NCBI GenBank assembly: GCA_029824495.1
Contig: JALGXY010000102.1
Span: 1-5,135 of the forward strand
Source: Fimbriimonadia bacterium
GTDB lineage: Bacteria > Armatimonadota > Fimbriimonadia > Fimbriimonadales > Fimbriimonadaceae
Direction of reading: 5' to 3'
DNA: 5,135 nt
Below the pieces are notes generated by a model. That model ran no database searches and was not told where the DNA came from. It saw only the letters and a program-made list of their open reading frames with translations. How positions within the stretch are numbered: the first letter of the stretch is position 1; the number at the start of each line of letters is the position of its first letter. This document shows positions 1-5,135 of this stretch, piece by piece. Both the position numbers and the translations under genes were made by a program.

Positions 1-1
1 A

Positions 2-529
2 ATCTTACGTGCTAGGTGGCGAACTGAATGGGCAGTGATTATGCCTATCCTCTTGCGGAGAACGGCAAGCGCATTTACAAGTTATCATGATGCCAAGCTC
101 CTGACCCACAAGTTCTTGGAATCAAGAAGCCCGAGTCAACCTGGAATCAGGCTTTACAACAACGCAGTTACAAAATGGGAACACTTCATTCTCGAATCCC
201 AGATCTGCATCGACTTGCTGAATCACGTCAACGGAAACAACAAGCTCTTCCAGAAGTTGGACGGATCACAAGAACAACGCCTATACACGATCGCCAATCA
301 CATCAAGCATGTTCCGAAGGTTCTTAGGAGCCAGAACATTGAAGACAATGAGGTGATGCCTCTTTGGCTGAGTAATGAGGGCCTTGAGTCTTACGGTCAG
401 TATTATCTATCATACATCGAGGCATCTGAACATTTGCGAGGCATGGCAATGCTGGCGGATGACGTTCAGGATCCTCGATCTGCAGTTGATAAGTGGCGAT
501 CCGAATCAGCGCAACTTGATCTTGGCTAG
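2..529 (+). CDS. Hypothetical helical protein, possibly HEPN-like; 5' end outside the window
   Basis: I recognise no named gene. The frame is open from base 2 and the stop is TAG at 527-529. In-window starts are GTG at 35 and ATG at 41, but neither has a Shine-Dalgarno site at normal spacing. The residues before them (TEWAVIMPILLRRT across the GTG) read as continuous protein, so I treat the gene as 5'-truncated by the window edge. No signal peptide or membrane segment is visible, and the composition suggests a soluble, mostly helical protein. Counting from GTG35, the features are KWEHFILES (47-55), the segment FQKLDGSQEQRLYTIANHIKH (72-92) and a C-terminal MPLWLSNEGL followed by DDVQDP. R82-x6-H89 and the N88-H-I-K-H92 cluster resemble the RNxxxH-type signature of HEPN proteins, which include RNases and substrate-binding proteins. 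From memory this matches an uncharacterised bacterial family with 'DGS..RL...N..KH...WL.N.GL...DP'. Function is unknown. It converges on rarA with a 16-bp gap. Confidence 0.75.
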   Translation: MLRARWRTEWAVIMPILLRRTASAFTSYHDAKLLTHKFLESRSPSQPGIRLYNNAVTKWEHFILESQICIDLLNHVNGNNKLFQKLDGSQEQRLYTIANHIKHVPKVLRSQNIEDNEVMPLWLSNEGLESYGQYYLSYIEASEHLRGMAMLADDVQDPRSAVDKWRSESAQLDLG

Positions 530-545
530 CAAATCTCCAACCTGA

Positions 546-1739
546 CTACTTCCGCCCATCGCGTCGCTCTTTCATCCGGCGCTCGTAGCCCCGATCCGTC
601 GGGTCGTAGTAGGGCGTGTCGAGGTCAGCGCCCTCAGGCAGATAATCGACATCCACCCAGCCGCCCGGAGCGTCGTGCGGGTACTGATACCCCTCGCCAT
701 GCCCCAGCTCGGAAAGCCCAGAATGAGGTGCATTCCGCAGGTGCATAGGGATCTCGCCCAACGGCTTCGACTCCACATCGGCCAGAGCCTTGTCGATCGC
801 CACATAAGACCGGTTCGACTTCGGAGCCTCCGCCAAAAACGTCACGAGCTGCCCCATCACGATCCGCGCCTCCGGCATCCCGAGCCGCTCAACAGCCTGC
901 GCCGCCGAGACCGCCAGCACCAGAGCCTGTGGCTCGGCATTCCCGATCTCCTCACTCGCCAGAATCATCAGCCGCCGGCAGATGAATCGCGGGTCTTCTC
1001 CCGCCTGGATCATCCGCGCCAAATAGTGCAGCGCCGCATCGGAATCGGAGCCCCGCACCGACTTGATAAACGCCGAAATCGTGTCGTAGTGATAGTCGCC
1101 CTGCCGGTCATAGCGGACAGCCGCACAGGTCACCAGGTGAGCTAGCGCATCATCCGATAGTGAAAGATCGCGCGCGCCCAGCCCTCGCTCCTGGTCGGCC
1201 AGTGCCCTCGTCAGCAGCCCCTCGATATCGGATGCCACCAGCGGCTTCAACGGCAGAACTCTTGCCCGCGAGAGCAGCGCCGGGTGCAGCACGACGAACG
1301 GGTTCTCGGTGGTCGCCCCGATCAGCGAGAGGGTGCCGTCTTCGAGATAGCCGAGGAGCGCATCCTGCTGGCTCTTGTTGAAATGGTGGATCTCATCGAG
1401 GAGCAGCAGCGTCGCTCGCTGCTCGAACCCCTGCCGGTCTGCCGCTGCTTTGGCGATCCGCCGGATATCAGCCACGCCAGCCGTCACCGCGCTCTGCACC
1501 TCAATATGAGCATCCAGATGCTTGGCGACGATGTGAGCCAGGGTCGTCTTGCCGCACCCGGGCGGAGCCCACAGCACCACCGATCCGAGCTTCCCTTCCT
1601 CAATCGCCTGCCTGGTCGGCGTTCCCGGCCCCAGCAGATCCTGCTGCCCGACGTATTCATCCAGGCTGCGCGGGCGCATCCGCGAAGCGAGCGGCAGGGT
1701 CGCCGGCTCAGAGCTGGATCTAAAAAGGTCGTCGGCCAT
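546..1739 (-). CDS. rarA: Replication-associated recombination protein A (RarA/MgsA, WRNIP1 family), lacking the sensor-2 segment
   Basis: This is a cytoplasmic AAA+ ATPase of the clamp-loader-like RarA/Mgs1/WRNIP1 family. In characterised members it acts on stalled replication forks and DNA ends. Residues 16-31 hold the family N-terminal signature (PLASRMRP...YVGQ). Walker A is APPGCGKTT (58-66), Walker B is LLLLDE (111-116) followed by IHHFNKSQQDALL, sensor 1 is IGATTENP (140-147), and the arginine finger is in LSRAR (156-160). The C-terminal tetramerisation part is complete: KSVRGSDSDAALHYLARMI, GEDPRFICRR, APKSN, HLRNAP, and DPTDRGYERR at the end. The product is 397 residues against 447 for E. 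coli RarA. Much of the deficit lies after LVTCA (202-206), where GDARxALNxLE and the rest of the lid are absent. I chose ATG 1739 because GGAGG stands 5 nt upstream; ATG 1751 is only 12 nt further upstream and lacks a good site. The stop is TAG at 546-548. GC is high (42 of 60 in 901-960). ATPase activity may be altered, which is an inference. Confidence 0.95.
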   Translation of the reverse strand: MADDLFRSSSEPATLPLASRMRPRSLDEYVGQQDLLGPGTPTRQAIEEGKLGSVVLWAPPGCGKTTLAHIVAKHLDAHIEVQSAVTAGVADIRRIAKAAADRQGFEQRATLLLLDEIHHFNKSQQDALLGYLEDGTLSLIGATTENPFVVLHPALLSRARVLPLKPLVASDIEGLLTRALADQERGLGARDLSLSDDALAHLVTCAAVRYDRQGDYHYDTISAFIKSVRGSDSDAALHYLARMIQAGEDPRFICRRLMILASEEIGNAEPQALVLAVSAAQAVERLGMPEARIVMGQLVTFLAEAPKSNRSYVAIDKALADVESKPLGEIPMHLRNAPHSGLSELGHGEGYQYPHDAPGGWVDVDYLPEGADLDTPYYDPTDRGYERRMKERRDGRK

Positions 1740-1744
1740 CGGCG

Positions 1745-1749
1745 CCTCC
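1745..1749 (-). promoter_or_regulatory. Shine-Dalgarno site of rarA that decides its start
   Basis: Read on the minus strand this is GGAGG, five bases ahead of the ATG at 1739. It lies inside the alternative start context ATGGAGGCGCCGATG, so if ATG 1751 were used the site would encode protein. The spacing favours ATG 1739, and family similarity begins only after either start. Confidence 0.75.
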
Positions 1750-1777
1750 ATCTTACTTGGCTGGCCTGATCGTAACG

Positions 1778-1791
1778 CCCGATCTATCGGG
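1778..1791. repeat. Perfect inverted repeat CCCGAT-CT-ATCGGG in the divergent promoter region
   Basis: Two 6-bp arms flank a 2-bp centre, giving 14 bp of near-complete dyad symmetry. In RNA the arms would pair as a 5-bp GC-rich stem with a TCTA loop. It lies 28-41 bp ahead of the rightward ATG and 39-52 bp ahead of the rarA ATG, a suitable place for an operator serving either gene. No regulator gene adjoins it, and a 14-bp palindrome can occur by chance. Confidence 0.4.
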
Positions 1792-1806
1792 TACGTCCAA
1801 GCGGTT

Positions 1807-1812
1807 AGGAGG
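1807..1812 (+). promoter_or_regulatory. Strong Shine-Dalgarno (AGGAGG) of the PPC-module gene
   Basis: A perfect AGGAGG lies six bases ahead of the ATG at 1819. It fixes the start even though the same frame is open far upstream (to 1549) across the rarA antisense. The signal peptide begins exactly at this ATG, which agrees. Confidence 0.85.
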
Positions 1813-1818
1813 ATAGAA

Positions 1819-2214
1819 ATGAACCACAAGTTCGTATCCGGCATCTGCGGGAGCTTTGCTGCAGTTCTCGCCATGACACTCACGATCCAGGCACCACCTC
1901 AACAGGGCGGAGGTGGAGGGTTCGGCGGAGGCGGTTTCGGCGGAGGCATCGCCGGCGAGATCAAGAACGGCGAAGAGGTCACACAGAAGCTCATTCTCAC
2001 ACCGGGGCAGCCCAGCGAGTGGGAGCTTGATATCAAGTCAGGAGACACTATTTTTGTCACTGTCACCACAACTAATTTCGATCCTGAAGCCCAGATTGTC
2101 GACGCTGAAGGCAATGTTCTGGCCGAAAATGACGACATCGTGCTCGGAGACCAGCGATCCAGGCTTGTCTACACGTTCGACAAGGAAGGCAAGTACAAGA
2201 TCCTGGTCGATTGA
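1819..2214 (+). CDS. 5' fragment: signal peptide, Gly-rich linker and most of PPC-like module 1
   Basis: As the sequence stands, translation from the strong AGGAGG gives a 131-residue secreted protein. The basic start MNHK is followed by a hydrophobic core (about 5-23) and a possible cleavage after IQA at 25. Proline at 26 makes that site uncertain. C10 is not in a proper lipobox. The linker GGGGGFGGGGFGGG (30-43) leads into a module with EWELDIKSGDTIFVTV, an AQIVDAEGN turn and a strand ending GKYKILVD. The TGA removes the final strand of the fold (GGQYELTL, encoded just after it), so this fragment would probably not fold into a complete module. It is best read as the front part of the 1819-3505 pseudogene. 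Confidence 0.7.
   Translation: MNHKFVSGICGSFAAVLAMTLTIQAPPQQGGGGGFGGGGFGGGIAGEIKNGEEVTQKLILTPGQPSEWELDIKSGDTIFVTVTTTNFDPEAQIVDAEGNVLAENDDIVLGDQRSRLVYTFDKEGKYKILVD
1921..1947 (+). repeat. Short tandem repeat encoding Gly-Phe linker
   Basis: The 12-bp unit TTCGGCGGAGGC occurs at 1921-1932 and 1936-1947, a 15-bp period that encodes the FGGGG repeat after the signal peptide. Such repeats can expand or contract by slippage in multiples that keep the frame. Confidence 0.7.
2212..2214 (+). other. In-frame TGA interrupting PPC-like module 1
   Basis: The frame before (YKILVD) continues directly after the TGA as FESKEGGQYELTLRKF. That is the expected last strand of the same module. Comparison with module 5 (ISVYGVETGKYKMKL) puts the TGA opposite a glycine, so one substitution such as GGA to TGA would explain it. 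CGA or TGG to TGA are also possible. Confidence 0.75.
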
Positions 2215-2374
2215 TTTGAGTCCAAAGAGGGCGGGCAGTACGAGCTCACACTCAGGAAATTCCAGTCTGAATCTATTGAAGTTAACGGTTCGTTTTCCGC
2301 CAAGCATGACAAGGCTGATGCCAGATGGCTGCGATTCGACGCAGGACAAGACAGTCGGCTGCTTTTTTGGATAG

Positions 2375-3505
2375 ATGGCAACTACGGCAGTGATGTCAGT
2401 TTTTTTTGATCCGCTCGGCAACAAGATCGAAGACCCGCCCATGGCCTTCGGAAGTTCTGGCCGTCGGGTTCTTTCACCGAAACTAGATGGCACTCACTTT
2501 GTTCGCTTCATCAGCTACAAGGATGTTCCTGTGGAGTACGGAGTCAGCCAAAACCAAACCTCGCAGATCAACAAGAGTATTGGCCGGATTGAGTTCGAAA
2601 TCAATGATAGGCAGATGAGGACTTTTCAGTTGGATGCATCTCAGTTCGATTTGCTGCAAATCGACTCCTCATTCGACCAAGAGGGTGTCTATGTCTATGC
2701 TGGCGACGTTGACCTGCCTCAGTCGGTCTCTGCTTCAGGCAAAGAGACCGGCGATATCGATCTGATTTGGAGAGCAAAAAAGAACCTCAAGCGCAGCACC
2801 TACGTTGCCGAGGAGGATGCGACGGTCAGCATCACGTTCTTCGGTCGAACTCGTGAACCTGCCTCCCATTTCCTCTCAGTAATGCCGGCAGGAAAACCTC
2901 TGATCGTTGACGGAAGTGTCATAGGCAATCTGAATGTAGGCCATTACGATATCTGGACGTTTGCGGGCACCGTCGGCGAGGTCGTGCAGCTGGATGCAAT
3001 TGCGGAACGATTTGACATCGAACTCTCGGTCTTCTATCAAGATGGCAATAGAAGTTTCTCAGGAGAGGACCGTTCCTCATCTGATCTAAATGCCACGGCA
3101 AAAAACGTGATCTTCGAATCGGGCCACTACATCGTCGTGGCCAGCTGCTTCGGTGATGGCGGTGGTGGATCCTATTCGCTCGAGCACGCTGCGAAACAGA
3201 CTCCAAGAATCGAGTTTGAACAGGAGTTGGAGTTTGAGGTGCAGGGTGATTCAAGCTCATTCTTTGCCTTTAATGGAAAGAAGGGTCAAAGTGTCGTCAT
3301 TTCGATTGAGACGGAAGCTAATACCTGGATTGAGCTTCTTTGGAAGTCAGAATATTCCATCCAGGAAGCCTATGAAATAGGTGGTGGCCAGCACGTATTG
3401 GCTCACCGATTGCCTGAGGACGGCACCTACACGATCAGCGTTTATGGTGTTGAAACCGGCAAGTACAAGATGAAGCTCGTCGATATCGGCTTCAATCAGC
3501 CCTGA
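2375..3505 (+). CDS. 3' fragment: PPC-like modules 2 (part) to 5
   Basis: This is the longest uninterrupted part, 376 residues from ATG 2375. The start is probably an artefact. An in-frame TAG (2372-2374) lies just before it, there is no good Shine-Dalgarno, and the first eleven residues (MATTAVMSVFF) are an out-of-frame reading of DNA that encodes WIDGNYGSDVSFF in the frame of the upstream part. True sequence resumes at DPLGNKIEDPP. The fragment carries the end of module 2 and modules 3-5, with FQLDASQFDLLQI, DIWTFAGTVGEVVQLDAIAE and FFAFNGKKGQSVVISIE as the repeated core strands. It has no signal peptide, so if it were made from its own start it would stay in the cytoplasm. The stop is TGA at 3503-3505. 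GC is near 45% in 2581-2640. Confidence 0.7.
   Translation: MATTAVMSVFFDPLGNKIEDPPMAFGSSGRRVLSPKLDGTHFVRFISYKDVPVEYGVSQNQTSQINKSIGRIEFEINDRQMRTFQLDASQFDLLQIDSSFDQEGVYVYAGDVDLPQSVSASGKETGDIDLIWRAKKNLKRSTYVAEEDATVSITFFGRTREPASHFLSVMPAGKPLIVDGSVIGNLNVGHYDIWTFAGTVGEVVQLDAIAERFDIELSVFYQDGNRSFSGEDRSSSDLNATAKNVIFESGHYIVVASCFGDGGGGSYSLEHAAKQTPRIEFEQELEFEVQGDSSSFFAFNGKKGQSVVISIETEANTWIELLWKSEYSIQEAYEIGGGQHVLAHRLPEDGTYTISVYGVETGKYKMKLVDIGFNQP
2400..2407 (+). other. Run of eight T where the reading frame shifts by one base
   Basis: Upstream the coding frame reads GSDVSFF and then hits TGA at 2407-2409. Dropping one T continues as DPLGNKIEDPP, a sensible turn in a PPC-like module. The shift must lie between 2375 and 2406, because the second frame has TAG at 2372-2374, and the T run is the obvious place. 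Seven T would restore the frame. Confidence 0.75.
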
Positions 3506-3522
3506 CCTGGCAGAATAACTGA

Positions 3523-4332
3523 ATGAGCGAAGCCGCTGCAAAATTCGCGGGTGACATCCCGGCCAACTATGACCGGTGCCTCGGCCCGGTGCTTTTCGAG
3601 CACTACGCCGAGGACCTGGTCAACCGGGTCTGCGAGCATATGCCGAACGACATCCTCGAGCTTGCCTGCGGCACAGGAATCGTCTCGAAGCGGCTTTTCG
3701 AACGCCGATGCCCCGGCGCCAAGCTGACCGCCACCGATCTCAACGCGGACATGATCTCGATCGCACGGGCAAAGATGGGCGATCACGCAGACCTCAGCTT
3801 CGCGCCTGCCGATGCGCTCGAACTTCCCTACTCCGACAGTTCATTTGATGCTGTCGCCTGCCAGTTCGGCGTGATGTTCTTCCCTGATAAAGACCAGGGC
3901 TACGCCGAAGTCCGACGCGTGCTGAAGCCGGGCGGCAGATACCATTTCAACACCTGGGCGAACCTCGAAGATCTGCCCGCGATGGTCATCGCAAATGATG
4001 TGATGCACCGGCTCTTCCCGGATGACCCGCCTGGGTTTTATCGCGTGCCATTTTCTTACGCGGATTGCGAGGCGATCTGTCAGTCGCTCGATGCGGCTGG
4101 CTTCTCATCGGTCTCTGTCAATGAGGTCGCGGTCGATCAGCCGGTGGTCGACCTGGATGCCTTCTCCTATGGCCTGGTGCACGGCAACCCCCTGATCGTG
4201 GAGATCAACGAACGCGGAACCGTCTCGGCCGATGAGGCTGTCGCCGCCCTGCGCTCCGCTCTTGCTGCCGAGTTCGGCGACATCGACTGCTGCATCCCGC
4301 TGAAGGCGTATGTCGTCTCAGCCGCCTGCTGA
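3523..4332 (+). CDS. Class I SAM-dependent methyltransferase (Methyltransf_11-type)
   Basis: The gene appears intact at 269 residues, near the usual length for this group. It transfers a methyl group from S-adenosylmethionine; the substrate cannot be read from the sequence, but a small molecule is more likely than DNA or RNA because no target-recognition domain is present. The N-terminal signature FAGDIPANYDR (8-18) with GPVLFEHYA is typical of a widespread subfamily. Motif I is LELACGTGI (45-53), the ribose-binding acid is D72 in TATDLN, motif II/III is PADALELPY (95-103), motif IV is FDAVACQFGVMFFPD (108-122), and the post-motif is RRVLKPGG (131-138). GNPLIVEINERG near the C-terminus also belongs to that subfamily. 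The protein is cytoplasmic, with no membrane segment. The ATG lies 17 bp after the upstream stop without a clear Shine-Dalgarno, so it may depend on upstream translation or have its own promoter inside the pseudogene. The 3' end overlaps the convergent gene. Confidence 0.9.
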   Translation: MSEAAAKFAGDIPANYDRCLGPVLFEHYAEDLVNRVCEHMPNDILELACGTGIVSKRLFERRCPGAKLTATDLNADMISIARAKMGDHADLSFAPADALELPYSDSSFDAVACQFGVMFFPDKDQGYAEVRRVLKPGGRYHFNTWANLEDLPAMVIANDVMHRLFPDDPPGFYRVPFSYADCEAICQSLDAAGFSSVSVNEVAVDQPVVDLDAFSYGLVHGNPLIVEINERGTVSADEAVAALRSALAAEFGDIDCCIPLKAYVVSAAC

Positions 4333-5082
4333 GTCTGGCTGGAGTTCGTCGAGATAGGTGATGACATAGCCGTAATCATCATTGGTAGAGGAAGATTCGG
4401 GAGCGAACCAATCACTGGCCACAGGTAGGTCATCGCTTTCGATGAATCCGTCATCGACTCCATCGTTCCCGGAATGATAAAGGACAAATCCCGTCTGTGT
4501 TCGCGAATACCGGAGTGGTCGACCATGATTGGTGCCTAGCTCCAAGTCACTCGGCAATGCATCAGGCAGGTCATCGAGATGAGGATAGAACTCAGCGATT
4601 TCAGCAGCCTTTATCACGACTGCTGGCTCTTTCTTCAAGTGATACAAATGAGATGAAATAATCCAAAGGGAATTGGATGAGAACGCAACTGCTGGAGTGA
4701 TCTTGCTGTAGTGAGCATCGATCTCATTTTGGACCTGATGCGTATCTCCATCATTGATTTTGTCAACCCATATAAAGGATTTGGCCAAAGTGTCCCACGT
4801 CACAGACTCCAGGCCATCAAGAGTGTTTGGACCAATCCGCCAGCCGCGGAAAAACTCTCCTCGATCATCACCAAACACCTCGTTGTATTTGATGATTAGA
4901 GGATCTTCTTCCTTCAGCGAGAAACTGTCTGCCCAGTACTCTAGCTCCTCAAGCTTTGCATGTTGAGGCATTCCCTTGATGGATTCGAGACGATCTCGAA
5001 CCACGCGTGCCGATCCAATCACTGAACTTTTGAGAGAGGGTGCTGAAGGCAGGTCCGCAACCCTATGACTCAGCCATTTCAA
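4318..5082 (-). CDS. Hypothetical protein with planctomycete-type 'GFVLYHSGNDGVDDG' C-terminal motif
   Basis: I recognise no named gene. The product is 254 residues if translation starts at TTG 5082. A TAG seven codons upstream (5101-5103) bars any earlier start, and GAGG lies about 15 bases ahead of the TTG, too far to be convincing. ATG 4971 (residue 38) is the first ATG, with AAGGGA directly against it. Residues 38-60 are charged and helical, and no signal peptide or membrane segment is seen. The recognisable part is 'YPHLDDLPDALPSD' (166-179) followed by 'GRPLRYSRTQTGFVLYHSGNDGVDDG' at 187-212. This resembles the C-terminal pattern of many planctomycete hypothetical proteins, and more loosely the 'DPWG.P..Y......S.G.DG' end of type II pseudopilins. 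Those usually carry an N-terminal membrane helix, which is absent here. The tail 213-254 is acidic. GC varies: 22 of 60 in 4621-4680 and 34 of 60 in 4801-4860. Function is unknown. Confidence 0.75.
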   Translation of the reverse strand: MKWLSHRVADLPSAPSLKSSVIGSARVVRDRLESIKGMPQHAKLEELEYWADSFSLKEEDPLIIKYNEVFGDDRGEFFRGWRIGPNTLDGLESVTWDTLAKSFIWVDKINDGDTHQVQNEIDAHYSKITPAVAFSSNSLWIISSHLYHLKKEPAVVIKAAEIAEFYPHLDDLPDALPSDLELGTNHGRPLRYSRTQTGFVLYHSGNDGVDDGFIESDDLPVASDWFAPESSSTNDDYGYVITYLDELQPDSAGG

Positions 5083-5135
5083 TTGTTCTTGGTTCGTCCT
5101 CTAAACGATTGCAGCTATCGAAGTGCTGTAAACCA

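Larger units (their letters stand above)
1740..1818. promoter_or_regulatory. Divergent intergenic region between rarA and the PPC-module gene
   Basis: This is the only divergent spacer in the window, 79 bp, so promoters for both genes should lie here or run into the coding ends. I see no convincing -35/-10 pair on either strand; TTGGCT at 1757-1762 with ATCTAT at 1782-1787 is too poor to call. The spacer holds the rarA Shine-Dalgarno, a perfect dyad (1778-1791) and the Shine-Dalgarno of the rightward gene. Confidence 0.5.
1819..3505 (+). pseudogene. Secreted multi-module PPC-like beta-sandwich protein, broken by an in-frame TGA and a +1 frameshift
   Basis: Reading through the TGA at 2212-2214 and skipping one T of the run at 2400-2407 gives one protein of about 561 residues with no other stop. 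A signal peptide (1 to about 25) is followed by a Gly/Phe-rich linker (30-46). Five tandem modules of roughly 95-110 residues follow, at about 46-149, 150-245, 254-361, 362-462 and 463-561. Each has the pre-peptidase C-terminal (PPC)-like pattern of an opening strand, a hydrophobic 'f.l.aG..v.i.i' strand pair, a 'D..G' turn and a closing G-x-Y-x-hydrophobic strand. Examples of the last are GQYELTL, GSYSLEH, GTYTISV and GKYKMKL. PPC domains are usually non-catalytic extracellular modules; no catalytic domain is visible, so a binding or surface role is only a guess. The two lesions suggest a recent pseudogene, unless base errors or recoding explain them. The methyltransferase follows after 17 bp. 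Confidence 0.7.

Noticed and set aside
530..545. Bidirectional terminator between gene 1 and rarA
   Set aside because: The 16-bp gap contains no inverted repeat; any terminator would have to lie inside the coding ends, and I could not see one.
675..1769. Several plus-strand open frames antisense to rarA (675-1145, 1160-1381, 1284-1769)
   Set aside because: They have Arg/Pro/His-rich composition typical of the antisense of GC-rich coding DNA, no family motifs, and rarA explains the region completely.
1740..1883. N-terminal extension of rarA to an ATG at 1883
   Set aside because: The extension lacks family similarity, runs antisense to the signal-peptide region of the rightward gene, and is outcompeted by the GGAGG-preceded ATG at 1739.
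2212..2214. TGA read as glycine (code 25) or selenocysteine
   Set aside because: Other genes in the window appear to end in TGA, there is no selenoprotein-like context or obvious SECIS hairpin downstream, and a frameshift in the same gene points to mutation or error.
1899..3260. Minus-strand and alternate plus-strand frames across the PPC gene (1899-2138, 1913-2374, 2038-2493, 2919-3260)
   Set aside because: The conceptual multi-module frame explains the DNA; these frames have no recognisable motifs or ribosome binding sites.
3506..3522. Terminator between the PPC gene and the methyltransferase
   Set aside because: The 17-bp gap has no hairpin or T run.
5083..5135. Promoter for the right-hand gene (TTTACA near 5128-5133 on the minus strand)
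   Set aside because: At the proper spacing the -10 position reads ATCGTT, which is too unlike a consensus to call.

Overview
The window most likely comes from a planctomycete-type bacterium, possibly Phycisphaerae-like; this is an inference. The support is a secreted protein with a glycine/phenylalanine-rich stretch after its signal peptide followed by PPC-like beta-sandwich modules, and a hypothetical protein ending in the 'PLRY...GFVLYHSGNDGVDDG' pattern that I associate with planctomycete hypothetical proteins. Neither sign is diagnostic alone. There are no mobile elements, RNA genes, CRISPR arrays or phage genes.

Layout. (1) Bases 2-529, + strand: the 3' part of a small, all-helical, possibly HEPN-like protein that runs off the left edge. 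(2) Bases 546-1739, - strand: rarA (mgsA), an AAA+ ATPase of stalled-fork processing, convergent with gene 1 and separated from it by 16 bp. Walker A, Walker B and sensor 1 are present, but about 40 residues carrying the sensor-2 motif (GDARxALNxLE) are missing in frame. (3) Bases 1740-1818: a short divergent control region with good Shine-Dalgarno sites for both flanking genes and a perfect 6-bp dyad. (4) Bases 1819-3505, + strand: a secreted protein of about 561 residues built from five PPC-like modules. An in-frame TGA at 2212-2214 and a one-base frameshift in a run of eight T at 2400-2407 break it, so conventional ORF calling sees two separate genes. (5) Bases 3523-4332, + strand: an intact class I SAM-dependent methyltransferase, 17 bp downstream. 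(6) Bases 4318-5082, - strand: a hypothetical protein overlapping the methyltransferase 3' end by 15 bp tail to tail. Bases 5083-5135 hold nothing I can identify.

The genes do not form a recognisable pathway or defence island. Conserved housekeeping-type genes (rarA and the methyltransferase) are GC-rich (62-70% in sampled lines). The poorly conserved genes between and around them are mostly 37-57% GC. I see no new system. The observations most worth checking are the RarA without sensor 2 and the doubly interrupted multi-module secreted protein.
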